This document shows positions 47,548 to 56,851 of a DNA stretch of 64,000 nucleotides, piece after piece. Numbering within the stretch: the first letter of the stretch is position 1; every line of letters begins with the position of its first letter. Below the pieces are notes generated by a model. That model was not told where the DNA came from. It saw only the letters and a program-made list of their open reading frames with translations, and did not search any database. Origin of the DNA: Aromatoleum diolicum. Its GTDB lineage: Bacteria > Pseudomonadota > Gammaproteobacteria > Burkholderiales > Rhodocyclaceae. The DNA is taken from contig NZ_WTVQ01000014.1 of the NCBI RefSeq assembly GCF_012910955.1, positions 47,754 to 111,753 on the forward strand. The letters run 5' to 3'. A program made the translations under genes and the position numbers.

Positions 47548-48092
47548 CAATGCAGTTCTGTCCGCAATGCAGCACGCCGCTCGGCATGGCGCCGGTTCAT
47601 GGACGGGATCGCGAAAGCTGCCCCGCCTGCGACTACGTCGCGTTCCACAAGCCGGCACCGGTCGTGCTGGCGGTCATCGAACACGCCGAGCACCTCGTGC
47701 TGATCCGTCGCAAGCTCGATCCGCTCTCGGGCTACTGGGCGCCGCCGGGCGGTTACGTCGAACTCGGCGAGTCGCTGGAGGATGCGGTGGTTCGCGAGGC
47801 GCGCGAGGAAAGCGGACTGGAAGTCGCAGTTGACGGCCTCATCGGCGTGTATTCACAAGCCGACGTGCGCGCCGTGATCCTCGCCTACCGTGCCCACTCG
47901 CTTGCCGGCGAACCCGTTGCGGGCGACGACGCCGGCGAGATATGTCTTGTTGCACCGGGCCAGTTGCCGATGCAGCGTCCCCCCGAAGGCGGCGCCGCGA
48001 TCGACCACTGGTTTTTCAAAGTCATCCAGGAAGTGACCGCCCCGTGGAAATGGGGGCGCCGCACGGGCGCCAGAACAATGATGGGGAGATAG
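47544..48092 (+). CDS. Nudix hydrolase with N-terminal zinc ribbon
   Basis: 182 residues. A zinc ribbon (FCPQC...ESCPACDY, four cysteines) precedes the Nudix fold. The Nudix box GGYVELGESLEDAVVREAREESG is intact (shown by GGYVELGES and REAREESG). It overlaps the riboflavin kinase stop by four bases, so it is translationally coupled. T. aromatica also has a MutT-like gene at the end of its phenol cluster. Candidate substrates are NAD-type nucleotides, or dimethylallyl diphosphate, which UbiX needs as the monophosphate; the latter is inference. GGAG nine bases upstream supports the start. Confidence 0.9.
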   Translation: MTMQFCPQCSTPLGMAPVHGRDRESCPACDYVAFHKPAPVVLAVIEHAEHLVLIRRKLDPLSGYWAPPGGYVELGESLEDAVVREAREESGLEVAVDGLIGVYSQADVRAVILAYRAHSLAGEPVAGDDAGEICLVAPGQLPMQRPPEGGAAIDHWFFKVIQEVTAPWKWGRRTGARTMMGR

Positions 48093-48247
48093 ACATGCGC
48101 CGAATCATTTTCGACCCGCCCGGGTAGCCCCCCGCATCTCCGCGCCCCGCGCGGATCGCTGCACACAACCGATTGCCAGGAATTGCGCGACCGCGAAAGC
48201 CCCGCGCACGGTCCCCCTTTGCCTCGTTCAAACAAGGAAACAGCGCC

Positions 48248-49546
48248 ATGTCGTATTTTGATCAAGTCACCGAAACCCTCCCGCGCGAACAGCTGGCCGC
48301 CCTGCAAGTGCAAAAGCTGCAGGCGATGATGGGCGAGATGTGGGGCAAGAACCAGTTCTACACCAACAAGTGGAAGGCGGCCGGCGTCGAGCCGGGCGAT
48401 ATCCGCTCGCTCGACGATCTCGCCCGCCTGCCGCTGACGACCAAATCCGAGCTGATGGAAGACCAGGCAGCTAACGCCCCCTTTGGCACCAACCTCACGT
48501 ATCCCATCGAGGACTACGTCCGCCTGCACCAGACCTCCGGCACCACCGGCGTGCCGCTGAAGGTACTGGACACCGCCGACTCGTGGGACTGGTGGGGCAA
48601 GTGCTGGGCGCATGTGCTCGCCGGTTCCGGGGTCGACGCATCCGACCGGGTGTTCCTTGCCTTCGCGTTCGGCCCCTTCATCGGCTTCTGGGCGGCGCTC
48701 GAAGGCGCGCGCAAACTCGGCGCGGTCATGATTCCGGGCGGCGGACGCGACTCCGCCCAACGCCTTGAACTGATGCGCGAAACCGGTGCGACGGTGCTGT
48801 GCTGCACGCCAACTTACGCCCTGCGGCTCGCCGAAGTGGCGCGCGAGATCGGCTTCGACATGAACTCGCTGTCGATGAAATCCACCGTCCATGCCGGTGA
48901 GCCGGGCGCCAACATCCCGGCGACCAAGGCGCGCATCGAGGGCGCCTGGTCGGCGAAATGCTTCGACCATGCAGGCGCCTCGGAAATCGGCGCGCATTCC
49001 TTCGAATGCGAGAAGCAGCCGGGCGGCACACACCTGATCGAAAGCGAGTTCATCGCCGAAGTGATCGACCCGAAAACCGGCCAGCCGGTGAAACCGGGAG
49101 AGCGCGGCGAACTCGTCATCACCAACCTGGGCCGCTGGGGCTTCCCGCTGCTGCGCTACCGCACCGGCGATCTGGTCGAGGTGACCACCGACCCCTGTAG
49201 CTGCGGCCGCACGTCCATGCGCTTCCAGGGCGGCATCCTCGGCCGCGCGGACGACATGGTCACCGTGCGCGGCGTGAATGTGTTCCCGGCCGGTGTCGAG
49301 AACATCATCCGCAAGTTCACCGAGGTCGACGAGTTCCGTATCACCGTCAACAAGATCAAGCAGATGGATGAAATGGACATCGAGATCGAACTCTGCGACG
49401 GCGCCGACCCCGGCGTGGTGCATTCGATCGCCGAGCGGCTCGATGCCGTGCTGGCCTTCCGCCCGCGCGTGCATAGCGTCGGCCGCAACATCCTGCCGCG
49501 CTTCGACATGAAGGCCAAGCGCTTCCATGTAAACCGGCCGGTATGA
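48248..49546 (+). CDS. PaaK-family aryl-CoA ligase (phenylacetate-CoA ligase type)
   Basis: 432 residues, the PaaK length. The phosphate-binding loop HQTSGTTGVPLKV, the adenylate motif around DHAGASEIGAH and the hinge LLRYRTGDLVEV are all present. Family members activate aromatic acids to CoA thioesters with ATP. The pathway product here is 4-hydroxybenzoate, so it is a candidate 4-hydroxybenzoate-CoA ligase, although the T. aromatica enzyme known for that step is a different (larger) ligase type. Upstream 155 bases separate it from the Nudix gene, with no clear promoter seen. Confidence 0.88.
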   Translation: MSYFDQVTETLPREQLAALQVQKLQAMMGEMWGKNQFYTNKWKAAGVEPGDIRSLDDLARLPLTTKSELMEDQAANAPFGTNLTYPIEDYVRLHQTSGTTGVPLKVLDTADSWDWWGKCWAHVLAGSGVDASDRVFLAFAFGPFIGFWAALEGARKLGAVMIPGGGRDSAQRLELMRETGATVLCCTPTYALRLAEVAREIGFDMNSLSMKSTVHAGEPGANIPATKARIEGAWSAKCFDHAGASEIGAHSFECEKQPGGTHLIESEFIAEVIDPKTGQPVKPGERGELVITNLGRWGFPLLRYRTGDLVEVTTDPCSCGRTSMRFQGGILGRADDMVTVRGVNVFPAGVENIIRKFTEVDEFRITVNKIKQMDEMDIEIELCDGADPGVVHSIAERLDAVLAFRPRVHSVGRNILPRFDMKAKRFHVNRPV

Positions 49547-49583
49547 GGACGGGCGCTTCGAACGCATCGCGGCGCACCCTCAC

Positions 49584-50444
49584 GTGAAGCTGCAATGGAC
49601 CCAGCACCGTTCGCCCCCCGGGCAACGTGCGCCGTCGGCCAGCACCTCGCCCGGGACGGTGGTCTACGCAATCGGCGACATCCACGGCCGCATCGACCTG
49701 CTCGACGCCATCCATCAGGGCATCGAGCAGGATGCGAAGCTGCGGCCCGCGCGCCGGCGACTGCTCGTCTACCTCGGCGACTACATCAGCCGCGGGCCCG
49801 ACTCGCGCGCCGTCGTCGATCGGGTCATCGGCTGGCGACCGCAGGGGGGCACGCGGGGAGTCGCGCAGAACTTCGACGTCGTCGCCCTGAAGGGCAACCA
49901 CGAGGAACTGCTGCTGCGCTTCCTCGACGGCGACCTGTTCGTCGGGCGGCACTGGCTCGGCTACGGTGGCGCAGACACCCTGGCGCATTACGGCGGCCCG
50001 CTCGGCGATCCACGCAGCTGCGACGCGGATGCACTCGCCGCCGCACGCGCCCGCCTGTCCGCCGCGATGCCGCGCGAGCATCGCGCCTTCCTGCGCGGTC
50101 TCGTGACCAGCCACCGCGAGGGCGACTACTTCTTCGCCCATGCCGGAATCCTGCCCGGCGTGCCGCTCGAAGGCCAGTCCGACCGCGACCTGGTCTGGAT
50201 CCGCAACCGCTTCCTGCGCTCCGACGCGGACCACGGCGCGGTCGTCGTACATGGCCACTGCATCGCAGCGGAACCGGAAGTCCGGCACAACCGCATCGGC
50301 ATCGACACCGGCGCCTACGACAGCGGCGTACTCACCTGCCTCGTGCTCGACGGCGCCGAGCGCAGCTTCCTGCAGACAGGACCCAGCATCCGGAATGGCC
50401 CGGCCGAGGCCAGGGGCGCGGTTTGCCCCGATTCGAGCCAATGA
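49584..50444 (+). CDS. PPP-family metallophosphoesterase (protein phosphatase-like)
   Basis: 286 residues from a GTG start. All PPP signatures are visible: GDIHGRIDLL, GDYISRGPDSR, LKGNHEELLL, a histidine in FAHAGILPG and a final VVHGHCIA. This is the two-metal Ser/Thr protein phosphatase/ApaH-like core. Its place at the end of the phenol operon is unusual. It could dephosphorylate a regulatory protein, or hydrolyse small phosphomonoesters such as excess phenylphosphate. No signal peptide, so it is cytoplasmic. Confidence 0.88.
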   Translation: MKLQWTQHRSPPGQRAPSASTSPGTVVYAIGDIHGRIDLLDAIHQGIEQDAKLRPARRRLLVYLGDYISRGPDSRAVVDRVIGWRPQGGTRGVAQNFDVVALKGNHEELLLRFLDGDLFVGRHWLGYGGADTLAHYGGPLGDPRSCDADALAAARARLSAAMPREHRAFLRGLVTSHREGDYFFAHAGILPGVPLEGQSDRDLVWIRNRFLRSDADHGAVVVHGHCIAAEPEVRHNRIGIDTGAYDSGVLTCLVLDGAERSFLQTGPSIRNGPAEARGAVCPDSSQ

Positions 50445-50487
50445 AGGCATCGCAGTGTGCACACGAAAATTACATCAAGGAGGAGAC

Positions 50488-51417
50488 ATGAAACTCAGGC
50501 AACTCGGGGTCGCGTTAGCCCTGTCCGGGCTGGTGATCGGCGGCGCATTCGCCAAGGAAGGCGGCGACCAGTACCCGAATGGCGGAGAAAACTTCTACGC
50601 CGGGGCGCTGCCCCCACCGGGCAACTATTTCATCAATTACTTCGGCTATTACTCCGGCAAGTTGCGCGACGGCGATGGCGACAAGGTTTCCGGCACCGGC
50701 GTCACCGCGTGGTTCGATGCGTTGCGCTACGTCAAGGTCACCGAGACGCAGATCCTCGGCGGCAGCTGGGCGATGCACGCGATCGTGCCGATCGTGCACC
50801 AGACGGTGAAGCTCGGCGGCACCAGCAAGACGGTTACCGGCCTCGGCGACGTCGTGTTCTCGCCGCTGGTCGTCGCCTGGCACGCTGGCAGCCTGCACTG
50901 GGTCGCGGCGCTGGATATCTACGCCCCTACCGGCGAATACAAATCCGGCGACCCGCGCAAAAGCATCGGTGCCAACTACTGGAGCGTGGAGCCGGTGTTC
51001 GCCGTCACCTGGCTGTCGGAAGCCGGCTGGGAGCTGTCCGGCAAGTTCATGTACAACTTCAAGGCGAAGAACAAGGACTTCCGCCCTGCCCCCGGCGCAC
51101 CGAAGATGGACTACGAGTCAGGCGACGAATTCCACGTCGACTACGCCGCCTGCAAGCGCATCGGCCCATGGGCCGTCGGTCTGTCGGGTTATTACGTGAA
51201 GCAGACCACCAACGACAAGCTCGAAGGCGAAACGCTGTCATCGGCCATCGGTCCGTGGTCGTCCGGACGGAAGGGAGAGGCCTTCGCGATCGGACCGAGC
51301 GTCAGCTACACGATGAAGAGCGGGACCACGCTGATGGCGCACTGGCAGCGCGAAACCCAAGCCGAGAACCGCTTCCGCGGCGACAAGGCGTGGTTCAAGT
51401 TGGTAATGCCGTTTTGA
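50488..51417 (+). CDS. Outer-membrane channel of the phenol MetA-pathway family
   Basis: 309 residues. A signal peptide of about 22 residues ends in FAKEGG. The mature start QYPNGGENFYAGALPPPGNYF with FGYYSGKLRDGDGDK (shown in part: YPNGGENFYAG, PPPGNYFIN) is the hallmark of Phenol_MetA_deg outer-membrane proteins. Alternating beta-strand residues continue to a C-terminal VMPF, with a terminal Phe as in outer-membrane barrels. It probably lets phenol or related compounds cross the outer membrane. AAGGAGGAG before the ATG is strong. A hairpin 14 bases after the stop probably ends the operon. Confidence 0.9.
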   Translation: MKLRQLGVALALSGLVIGGAFAKEGGDQYPNGGENFYAGALPPPGNYFINYFGYYSGKLRDGDGDKVSGTGVTAWFDALRYVKVTETQILGGSWAMHAIVPIVHQTVKLGGTSKTVTGLGDVVFSPLVVAWHAGSLHWVAALDIYAPTGEYKSGDPRKSIGANYWSVEPVFAVTWLSEAGWELSGKFMYNFKAKNKDFRPAPGAPKMDYESGDEFHVDYAACKRIGPWAVGLSGYYVKQTTNDKLEGETLSSAIGPWSSGRKGEAFAIGPSVSYTMKSGTTLMAHWQRETQAENRFRGDKAWFKLVMPF

Positions 51418-51430
51418 TCTTCAACTGAAT

Positions 51431-51460
51431 ACGGCGCGCCGGATTGTTCCTGCGCGCCGT
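51431..51460 (+). terminator. Strong hairpin at the end of the phenol operon
   Basis: ACGGCGCGC (51431-51439) pairs with GCGCGCCGT (51452-51460) over nine bases with a 12-base loop, 14 bases after the last gene of the cluster. There is no T run directly after it, so it may be a Rho-independent terminator of atypical form or an mRNA 3' stabiliser. Confidence 0.6.
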
Positions 51461-51674
51461 TCGGTACGCAATTACTGCGATTTTCGTCGAAAAATCACTG
51501 ATCAATCAGCCATCAATTCCTGCTTCGGTATCCGCGTACGCGACCGGTTTTTTGCACCCTCATTCAGAAGCAGACATGCAGTAACAATCCTCAATCTGCC
51601 ATCCGCGGGTCCTCCCCGTCTATCATGAAGACGAGAAATGACTTCCGGCTTGCCTGGCATGAGGTACTACATTG

Positions 51675-52877
51675 ATGGATTTGCTGATCTGGCCTGAGTG
51701 GCCTTTGCGCTTTGGCGCGCTGTTTCATGTCGCTGTCGCACTGGTATTGACTGCGCTCACGGGAGAGGCCGGGCGACGGCTGGGCGTGCCCCGCGTGACC
51801 GGTTATGCGGTCGCCGGACTTGTGCTCGGCCCCCTGCTGCTCGGGTGGTTCGACGCGAGCGATCTGGCCAGCTACCGCAGCGTGCTCGACCTGACGCTCG
51901 CGTTATTGCTCTTCGAACTCGGTATTCGCCTCGACCTCCGATGGTTCGCTGCCAACCCATGGGTCGTCGCGACCAGCCTCGCCGAAATTGCCCTCACTTT
52001 CATCCTGAGTTTCGGTGCCCTGTGGGCGATCGGCACCACCGGCGGGCTGGCGCTGGCGGTCGCCGCCATCGCGGTCGGAACGTCCCCGGTCATCGTGATG
52101 CACGTGACGAGCGAGCTTCGTGCCGCAGGTCAGACGACCGATCGACTGCTGGCCCTGTGCGCACTCAATGCCGCCTGCTCGGTGATCCTGTTCAAGTTGC
52201 TCGTCGGCGGCCTGCACGGCGTGCACGGGGGCTGGCATCTTGCGCTGCTGCATCCGTTGTATCTGCTCGTCGGGTCGATACTTGCCGGCGCGCTGATCGC
52301 CGGCGCCTATACCGCCTTGCGCAAAGTCGTCGATCCCGCATCGGAACAGGGACTGGTCGCTACGGTGGCACTGCTGCTCGCAGCACTCGCGGTGCTTACG
52401 GCGCTGCGGCTCCCGGCCGCCCTTGCGCCGCTTATTGCTGGCGCACTGATCAAATGGTACGACCCCCGTCCCCATCTGTGGCCGCAACAGTTCGGCAGCG
52501 TCGGTGGCGTACTCGTGATCGTCACCTTCATGCTGGCCGGTTCTGCGGCGACATCGGGGCAAGTGTTTGCCGGTGTCGGGGTGGCCCTGGTGGCAATCGC
52601 CGCCCGCGTACTCGGCAAACTCGGCGGAACCATGGCCTTCGGCCCCGCCAGCGGGCTCGATCTGCGAAAGAGCCTCGCGCTCGGTGTCGCCCTCATGCCA
52701 CTCTCGGTGCTGGCCCTGCTCCTGGCCGAAGACGTGCGCCAGCTCTATCCGGCATTCGGCGACAGGCTGATGCCGGTCGTGCTGGCGATGACGATTGTGC
52801 TGAGCGTGCTCGGGCCGATCGCCACGCGCTGGGCGCTGGTGCGTGCCCGTGAATCCCGTACTGGAGAAACCTCATGA
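51675..52877 (+). CDS. CPA2-family monovalent cation/proton antiporter (Kef/NapA-like)
   Basis: 400 residues, about 11-12 membrane segments, without the C-terminal NAD-binding RCK domain of KefB/KefC. The N-terminal [20 protein letters not shown] is typical of the Na/H exchanger domain, and [15 protein letters not shown] is the conserved helix 3 region. It would exchange K+ or Na+ for protons across the inner membrane. The TTG at 51672 directly precedes the chosen ATG. The gene overlaps the YbdK-type ligase by four bases, which is notable because Kef systems are gated by glutathione. Confidence 0.88.
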   Translation: MDLLIWPEWPLRFGALFHVAVALVLTALTGEAGRRLGVPRVTGYAVAGLVLGPLLLGWFDASDLASYRSVLDLTLALLLFELGIRLDLRWFAANPWVVATSLAEIALTFILSFGALWAIGTTGGLALAVAAIAVGTSPVIVMHVTSELRAAGQTTDRLLALCALNAACSVILFKLLVGGLHGVHGGWHLALLHPLYLLVGSILAGALIAGAYTALRKVVDPASEQGLVATVALLLAALAVLTALRLPAALAPLIAGALIKWYDPRPHLWPQQFGSVGGVLVIVTFMLAGSAATSGQVFAGVGVALVAIAARVLGKLGGTMAFGPASGLDLRKSLALGVALMPLSVLALLLAEDVRQLYPAFGDRLMPVVLAMTIVLSVLGPIATRWALVRARESRTGETS

Positions 52878-54001
52878 GCCTGGAAGCCTTTGCGCCGTCA
52901 CGGGCGCTGTCGATGGGCGTCGAACTCGAACTGCAACTGGTCGGAACGCATGATTACGATCTCGTCGCTTCGGCCGAAGACCTGCTGCGGATGATGGCGC
53001 GCAGCGAGGTGCCCGGAGACGTCAAGCCGGAGATGACCTGCTCCATGATCGAGGTCTCGACCGACGTCTGCAACGATCACGCAGCAATCCTCGAGCAGCT
53101 CGAAGCCCTCCGCGGCGCGCTGACCGATGCCGCGCGCAAGCTCAACATCGGCATCTGCGGCGGCGGCACACATGGCTTCCAGGACTGGACCGAGCGCCGA
53201 ATCTTCGATCAACCGCGCTTTCACTACCTGTCGGACCTGTATGGCTATCTCGCCAAACAGTTCACGGTGTTCGGCCAGCATGTCCATATCGGCTGCCCCG
53301 GCCCCGATGTCGCGCTCTACCTGCTGCACGGGCTGTCACGCTACATCCCGCACCTGATAGCACTGTCAGCCTCCTCACCCTACGTCCAGGGCAAGGACAC
53401 GGGCTTCCAGTCCGCGCGGCTGAACTCCGTGTTCGCCTTTCCATTGTCAGGACGCGCGCCCTTCGTCGAAACCTGGCGCGACTTCGAGTCGTACTTTTCG
53501 AAAATGAGCGACACGGGCGTCGTCAATAGCATGAAGGACTTCTACTGGGACATCCGCCCTAAGCCGGAGTACGGCACGATCGAAGTCCGGGTCATGGACA
53601 CCCCGCTCACGGTGCGCCGCGCGGCGGCGATTGCCGCCTACATCCAGGCGCTGGCCCGCTATCTGATGATCGAGCGGCCGATCCGGCTCGCCGAGGACGA
53701 TTACCTCGTCTACACGTTCAACCGCTTCCAGGCCTGCCGCTTCGGCTATGCCGGCGTCTATGTCCATCCGGAAACCCACGAACACCGCTCCGTCGCCGAT
53801 GAGATCGAAGCGAGCTTTGCGCTGATCGAACAGCACGCGATCGAGCTGGGCTCCGACGGCGCACTCGCGGAACTGCTCCAGGACGTGCGCAGCGGCCGCA
53901 ATGACGCGGCATGGCTGCGCGATCGCCATACCGGTGGCATGCCCCTGCCCGAACTCGTGATGGCACAGTGCACGCGCTGGATGGGGGGAGAAGCGGTGTG
54001 A
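52874..54001 (+). CDS. YbdK-family glutamate-cysteine ligase-like carboxylate-amine ligase
   Basis: 375 residues of the GCS2 family. The start [11 protein letters not shown], the central [19 protein letters not shown], and [10 protein letters not shown] with the metal-binding His/Glu are diagnostic. YbdK-type proteins have weak glutamate-cysteine ligase activity in vitro; their natural amine is often unknown. It lies in one unit with a cation antiporter (four-base overlap upstream) and a class I amidotransferase (four-base overlap downstream). Confidence 0.92.
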   Translation: MSLEAFAPSRALSMGVELELQLVGTHDYDLVASAEDLLRMMARSEVPGDVKPEMTCSMIEVSTDVCNDHAAILEQLEALRGALTDAARKLNIGICGGGTHGFQDWTERRIFDQPRFHYLSDLYGYLAKQFTVFGQHVHIGCPGPDVALYLLHGLSRYIPHLIALSASSPYVQGKDTGFQSARLNSVFAFPLSGRAPFVETWRDFESYFSKMSDTGVVNSMKDFYWDIRPKPEYGTIEVRVMDTPLTVRRAAAIAAYIQALARYLMIERPIRLAEDDYLVYTFNRFQACRFGYAGVYVHPETHEHRSVADEIEASFALIEQHAIELGSDGALAELLQDVRSGRNDAAWLRDRHTGGMPLPELVMAQCTRWMGGEAV

Positions 54002-54780
54002 GCAAGGCACCGTTGCGCATCGGCCTGTCGGCAAGACTCATGCACAGTCCGCCGGCGGAACTCGGCTTTCCGGGAAAAACCCTGCAGTACCTCGAACAGT
54101 CGATGGCCCACTGGATCATGTCGCACGGCGCCCTCGTCCTCATGGTACCGACCATCGACCAACACCTCGGCCTGCGACGGGCGCAGATTTCGGTGCACGA
54201 CTATGTCGGGGCGCTCGACGGACTCGTACTGCAGGGCGGCGCGGACGTCAGCCCGACGAGCTACCGCGAGGAACCCCTGCGCCCCGAATGGAGCGGCGAC
54301 CGCGTGCGCGACCTGTACGAAATCGAACTCCTGTGGGAGTTCGTGATCCAGGGCAAACCGGTCCTCGGCGTCTGCCGTGGCGCCCAGCTCATCAACGTCG
54401 CGTGCGGCGGCACTCTTTGGCAGGATATCAGCGAGTATGTCCCCGGCGCGCTCGCGCATCGCGACGGCGATCTGTATGACAGGCACCACCATGCCATCGA
54501 ATTCGCCCCCGGCGGCCAGCTCGCGCGCCTGTATCCGGGATTACACGGTGCGCGGGTAAACAGCATCCATCACCAGGCGGTGCGCGAACTCGGCGCGGAC
54601 CTGCAGGTTGAGGCCGTGTCGCAGGACGACAGCATCGTCGAGGCGATCCGCTGGCAGGGCAGCGGCTACCTGTTCGGCTGCCAATGGCACCCGGAATTCC
54701 ACAGCGGCGGTACCGACCTGCTCGACAGCAGCCCGATTCTGCAGGACTTTCTCGATGCCGCCGCAAAGGCGCGCGGTTAG
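53998..54780 (+). CDS. Class I glutamine amidotransferase / gamma-glutamyl hydrolase (PuuD-like)
   Basis: 260 residues from a GTG start that overlaps the preceding stop. The nucleophile elbow [12 protein letters not shown] carries the catalytic Cys, and QWHPEFH gives the His/Glu pair. PuuD-like members hydrolyse gamma-glutamyl bonds, for example gamma-glutamyl-GABA, without a synthase partner. It is translated directly after a gamma-glutamyl ligase homologue, so the two may make and break the same gamma-glutamyl compound. The substrate is unknown. Confidence 0.9.
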   Translation: MSKAPLRIGLSARLMHSPPAELGFPGKTLQYLEQSMAHWIMSHGALVLMVPTIDQHLGLRRAQISVHDYVGALDGLVLQGGADVSPTSYREEPLRPEWSGDRVRDLYEIELLWEFVIQGKPVLGVCRGAQLINVACGGTLWQDISEYVPGALAHRDGDLYDRHHHAIEFAPGGQLARLYPGLHGARVNSIHHQAVRELGADLQVEAVSQDDSIVEAIRWQGSGYLFGCQWHPEFHSGGTDLLDSSPILQDFLDAAAKARG

Positions 54781-54964
54781 CCCGGCGCCGACCGGATCCG
54801 CGCCAGTACCTCGTTTGCGAACCGGTTCGCCCCCTGTCGGGCACGAGCCGCTTGCGTAACAGGGTATCGCGCTGCCGCTCGAACTACGGTGACCGCGCCG
54901 CGCTCTAAAGAACGAGGTGCAAGCGGCGCGAGTCGGGCACTACCGGCGCGTCGAAGGAGTCTGT

Positions 54965-55381
54965 ATGGCGGTGCTGCGTCTGCCCGCCGAACTGCGCGAC
55001 ATGATCGTCACCACGGCGCAGGCGGGTTATCCGGATGAAGTGTGCGGTCTGCTGCTCGGTCGGCAGGACGCCGAAGGCGTGACAGTCTGCGCCCTGCACC
55101 CGGCACGCAACATCCACCCGGAACGCACCGCCGACCGATTTCTGATCGAACCGCAGGACTACCTTGACGCCGAGGCGTCGGCTGCCGCGCATCGCCTGCA
55201 GGTGGTGGGCGTCTGGCACTCCCATCCGGACCATCCGCCCAGACCATCGGTCACCGATCGCGAATTCGCGTGGCCGGGTTGGTCTTACCCGATTGTGTCG
55301 ATCAATCGGGGCATCGCTGTCGGCTTGCGCTCGTGGCGACTGGATGGCGATGTGTTCAGCGAAGAGGAGGTGTTGCCATGA
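54965..55381 (+). CDS. JAMM/MPN+ metalloprotease (Mec/QbsD-like)
   Basis: 138 residues. The JAMM motif is complete: HSHPDHPPRPSVTD (His, His, Ser, Asp in H-x-H-x7-S-x2-D), with the upstream glutamate in PDEVCGLLLG. In Mycobacterium tuberculosis Mec releases cysteine from the sulfur carrier CysO, and Pseudomonas QbsD trims the C terminus of a CysO-like carrier to expose Gly-Gly. AAGGAG five bases before the ATG and a four-base overlap with the next gene tie it to the ubiquitin-like/E1 fusion. Confidence 0.92.
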   Translation: MAVLRLPAELRDMIVTTAQAGYPDEVCGLLLGRQDAEGVTVCALHPARNIHPERTADRFLIEPQDYLDAEASAAAHRLQVVGVWHSHPDHPPRPSVTDREFAWPGWSYPIVSINRGIAVGLRSWRLDGDVFSEEEVLP

Positions 55382-56829
55382 GCCGCGTCATCGTTCGCAT
55401 CCCTACCCCCTTGCGCCCCTATACCGGCGGCGCCGACGAAGTCGAAGTCGTCGCGATCACGGTCGGCGAGGCGCTGGCGGCGCTCGGACGCCGGCATGAA
55501 GGGCTGCTCGCGCGGATATGTGCGCCCGATGGCAGCTTGCGCCCCTTCGTCAACGTCTATCTCGGCGCCGACAATGTTCGTGGGCTGGACGGACTCGCGA
55601 CGCCGCTCCCCGGCGACGGCGCGGTGCTCGCAATCGTCCCGGCAGTGGCAGGCGGCGCGGGCGGCGCACGCGAGCGGCGACTTGCCGAACTCAAGGCGAG
55701 CGTGCCGGAAATCGGACCGCGCGAGGCCTTCGCTCGCCAAACCGACGGGGCCGCGCTAATCGACGTGCGCGAAGCCGACGAAATCGCCCAGGGCAGCCCG
55801 CACGGAGCCTTCCGCCTCGGACGAGGCTTTCTCGAACTGCGCATTGAAGAGACCATTCCGGACCCGGATCGGCTCGTGCTGGTAATGTGCGCCGGCGGCA
55901 CGCGCTCGCTGTTCGCTGCCGAAGGACTGCAGCGGCTCGGTTATCGCAACGTGGCATCGGTGGCGGGGGGCTTCTCGCGCTGGAAGGCCGAAGGCCTGCC
56001 CTTCGAGACGCCACACGGACTGGATCCCCATGCGCACGAGCGCTATGCGCGACATCTGACGATGCCCGAGATCGGCGAGGCGGGCCAGCAGCGCTTGCTG
56101 GAAAGCCGTGTGCTGATGATCGGCGCCGGCGGCCTCGGCTGCCCCGCGGCCCTGTATCTGGCGGCGGCCGGCGTGGGCACGCTGGGCATCGTCGATCACG
56201 ACGTGGTCGATCGTTCCAACCTGCAGCGACAGGTACTGCACAACGACGAGCGCATCGGCCAGGCCAAGGTCGATTCGGCACGCCGCACCCTCCAGACCCT
56301 TAACCCCACGGTGAATATCGCTACCTACCGCGAGCGGCTGACCTCGGCCAACGTGGAGCGCATCCTCTCCGGGTACGACGTGGTGGTGGACGGCTCGGAC
56401 AACTTCCCGACGCGCTACCTGGTCAATGATGCCTGCGTGCACCTGCGGATCCCCTGCGTGCACGGCTCGGTCTACCGCTTCGAGGGCCAGGTGACGGTCT
56501 TCTGGCCACACTGCCCGGCACATCGCGGCCCCTGCTACCGCTGCCTGTACCCGGAACCGCCACCTGCGGAGTTCGCACCCTCGTGTGCCGATGCCGGTGT
56601 GCTCGGCGTGCTGCCCGGCGTGGTGGGACTGCTCGAGGCAGTGGAGACGATCAAGCTGCTGCTCGGCTTGGGAGATCCGCTGATCGGACGCTTGCTGCAT
56701 TACGACGCCCTGCGCGCCCGCTTCGATGAGTACCGGCTCGCCGCGAATCCGGATTGCGCCCTGTGCGCAGACGGACGCCCCTTCCCGGGCTACGTCGATT
56801 ACGAAGCTTTTTGCGCCACCGCGGCCTGA
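55378..56829 (+). CDS. Triple fusion: CysO-like ubiquitin-fold sulfur carrier, rhodanese, MoeB/ThiF-type E1 adenylyltransferase
   Basis: 483 residues. Residues 1-93 match M. tuberculosis CysO from IPTPLRPYTGG to the end IVPAVAGG, but the terminal Gly-Gly (92-93) is not free: AGGARERR continues into a rhodanese domain (about 104-212, active-site Cys171 in VMCAGGTRS). The rest (about 218-480) is an E1-like enzyme with HERYARHLTMPEIGEAGQ, ATP loop GAGGLG (249-254), DGSDNFPTRYLVND and two zinc CxxC pairs (CYRC, CALC). In separate form these make the carrier thiocarboxylate. The carrier must be cut after Gly-Gly, act in place, or work by trans-adenylation. It is preceded by a JAMM protease and followed by a CysM homologue. 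Confidence 0.92.
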   Translation: MSRVIVRIPTPLRPYTGGADEVEVVAITVGEALAALGRRHEGLLARICAPDGSLRPFVNVYLGADNVRGLDGLATPLPGDGAVLAIVPAVAGGAGGARERRLAELKASVPEIGPREAFARQTDGAALIDVREADEIAQGSPHGAFRLGRGFLELRIEETIPDPDRLVLVMCAGGTRSLFAAEGLQRLGYRNVASVAGGFSRWKAEGLPFETPHGLDPHAHERYARHLTMPEIGEAGQQRLLESRVLMIGAGGLGCPAALYLAAAGVGTLGIVDHDVVDRSNLQRQVLHNDERIGQAKVDSARRTLQTLNPTVNIATYRERLTSANVERILSGYDVVVDGSDNFPTRYLVNDACVHLRIPCVHGSVYRFEGQVTVFWPHCPAHRGPCYRCLYPEPPPAEFAPSCADAGVLGVLPGVVGLLEAVETIKLLLGLGDPLIGRLLHYDALRARFDEYRLAANPDCALCADGRPFPGYVDYEAFCATAA

Positions 56830-56851
56830 GCGGCACGCACCGGGAGAGGAC

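Noticed and set aside
48095..48127. Ten-codon reading frame (MRRIIFDPPG) with a strong GGGGAG site just after the Nudix gene
   Set aside because: It is too short to judge, matches no known peptide such as PqqA, and the apparent ribosome-binding site lies within the end of the Nudix coding sequence.
51499..51510. CTGATCAATCAG upstream of the antiporter gene, resembling the UAS repeats of the phenol regulator or an FNR box
   Set aside because: The spacing between half-sites is two bases instead of four, there is no second copy, and no sigma-54 promoter was found nearby.
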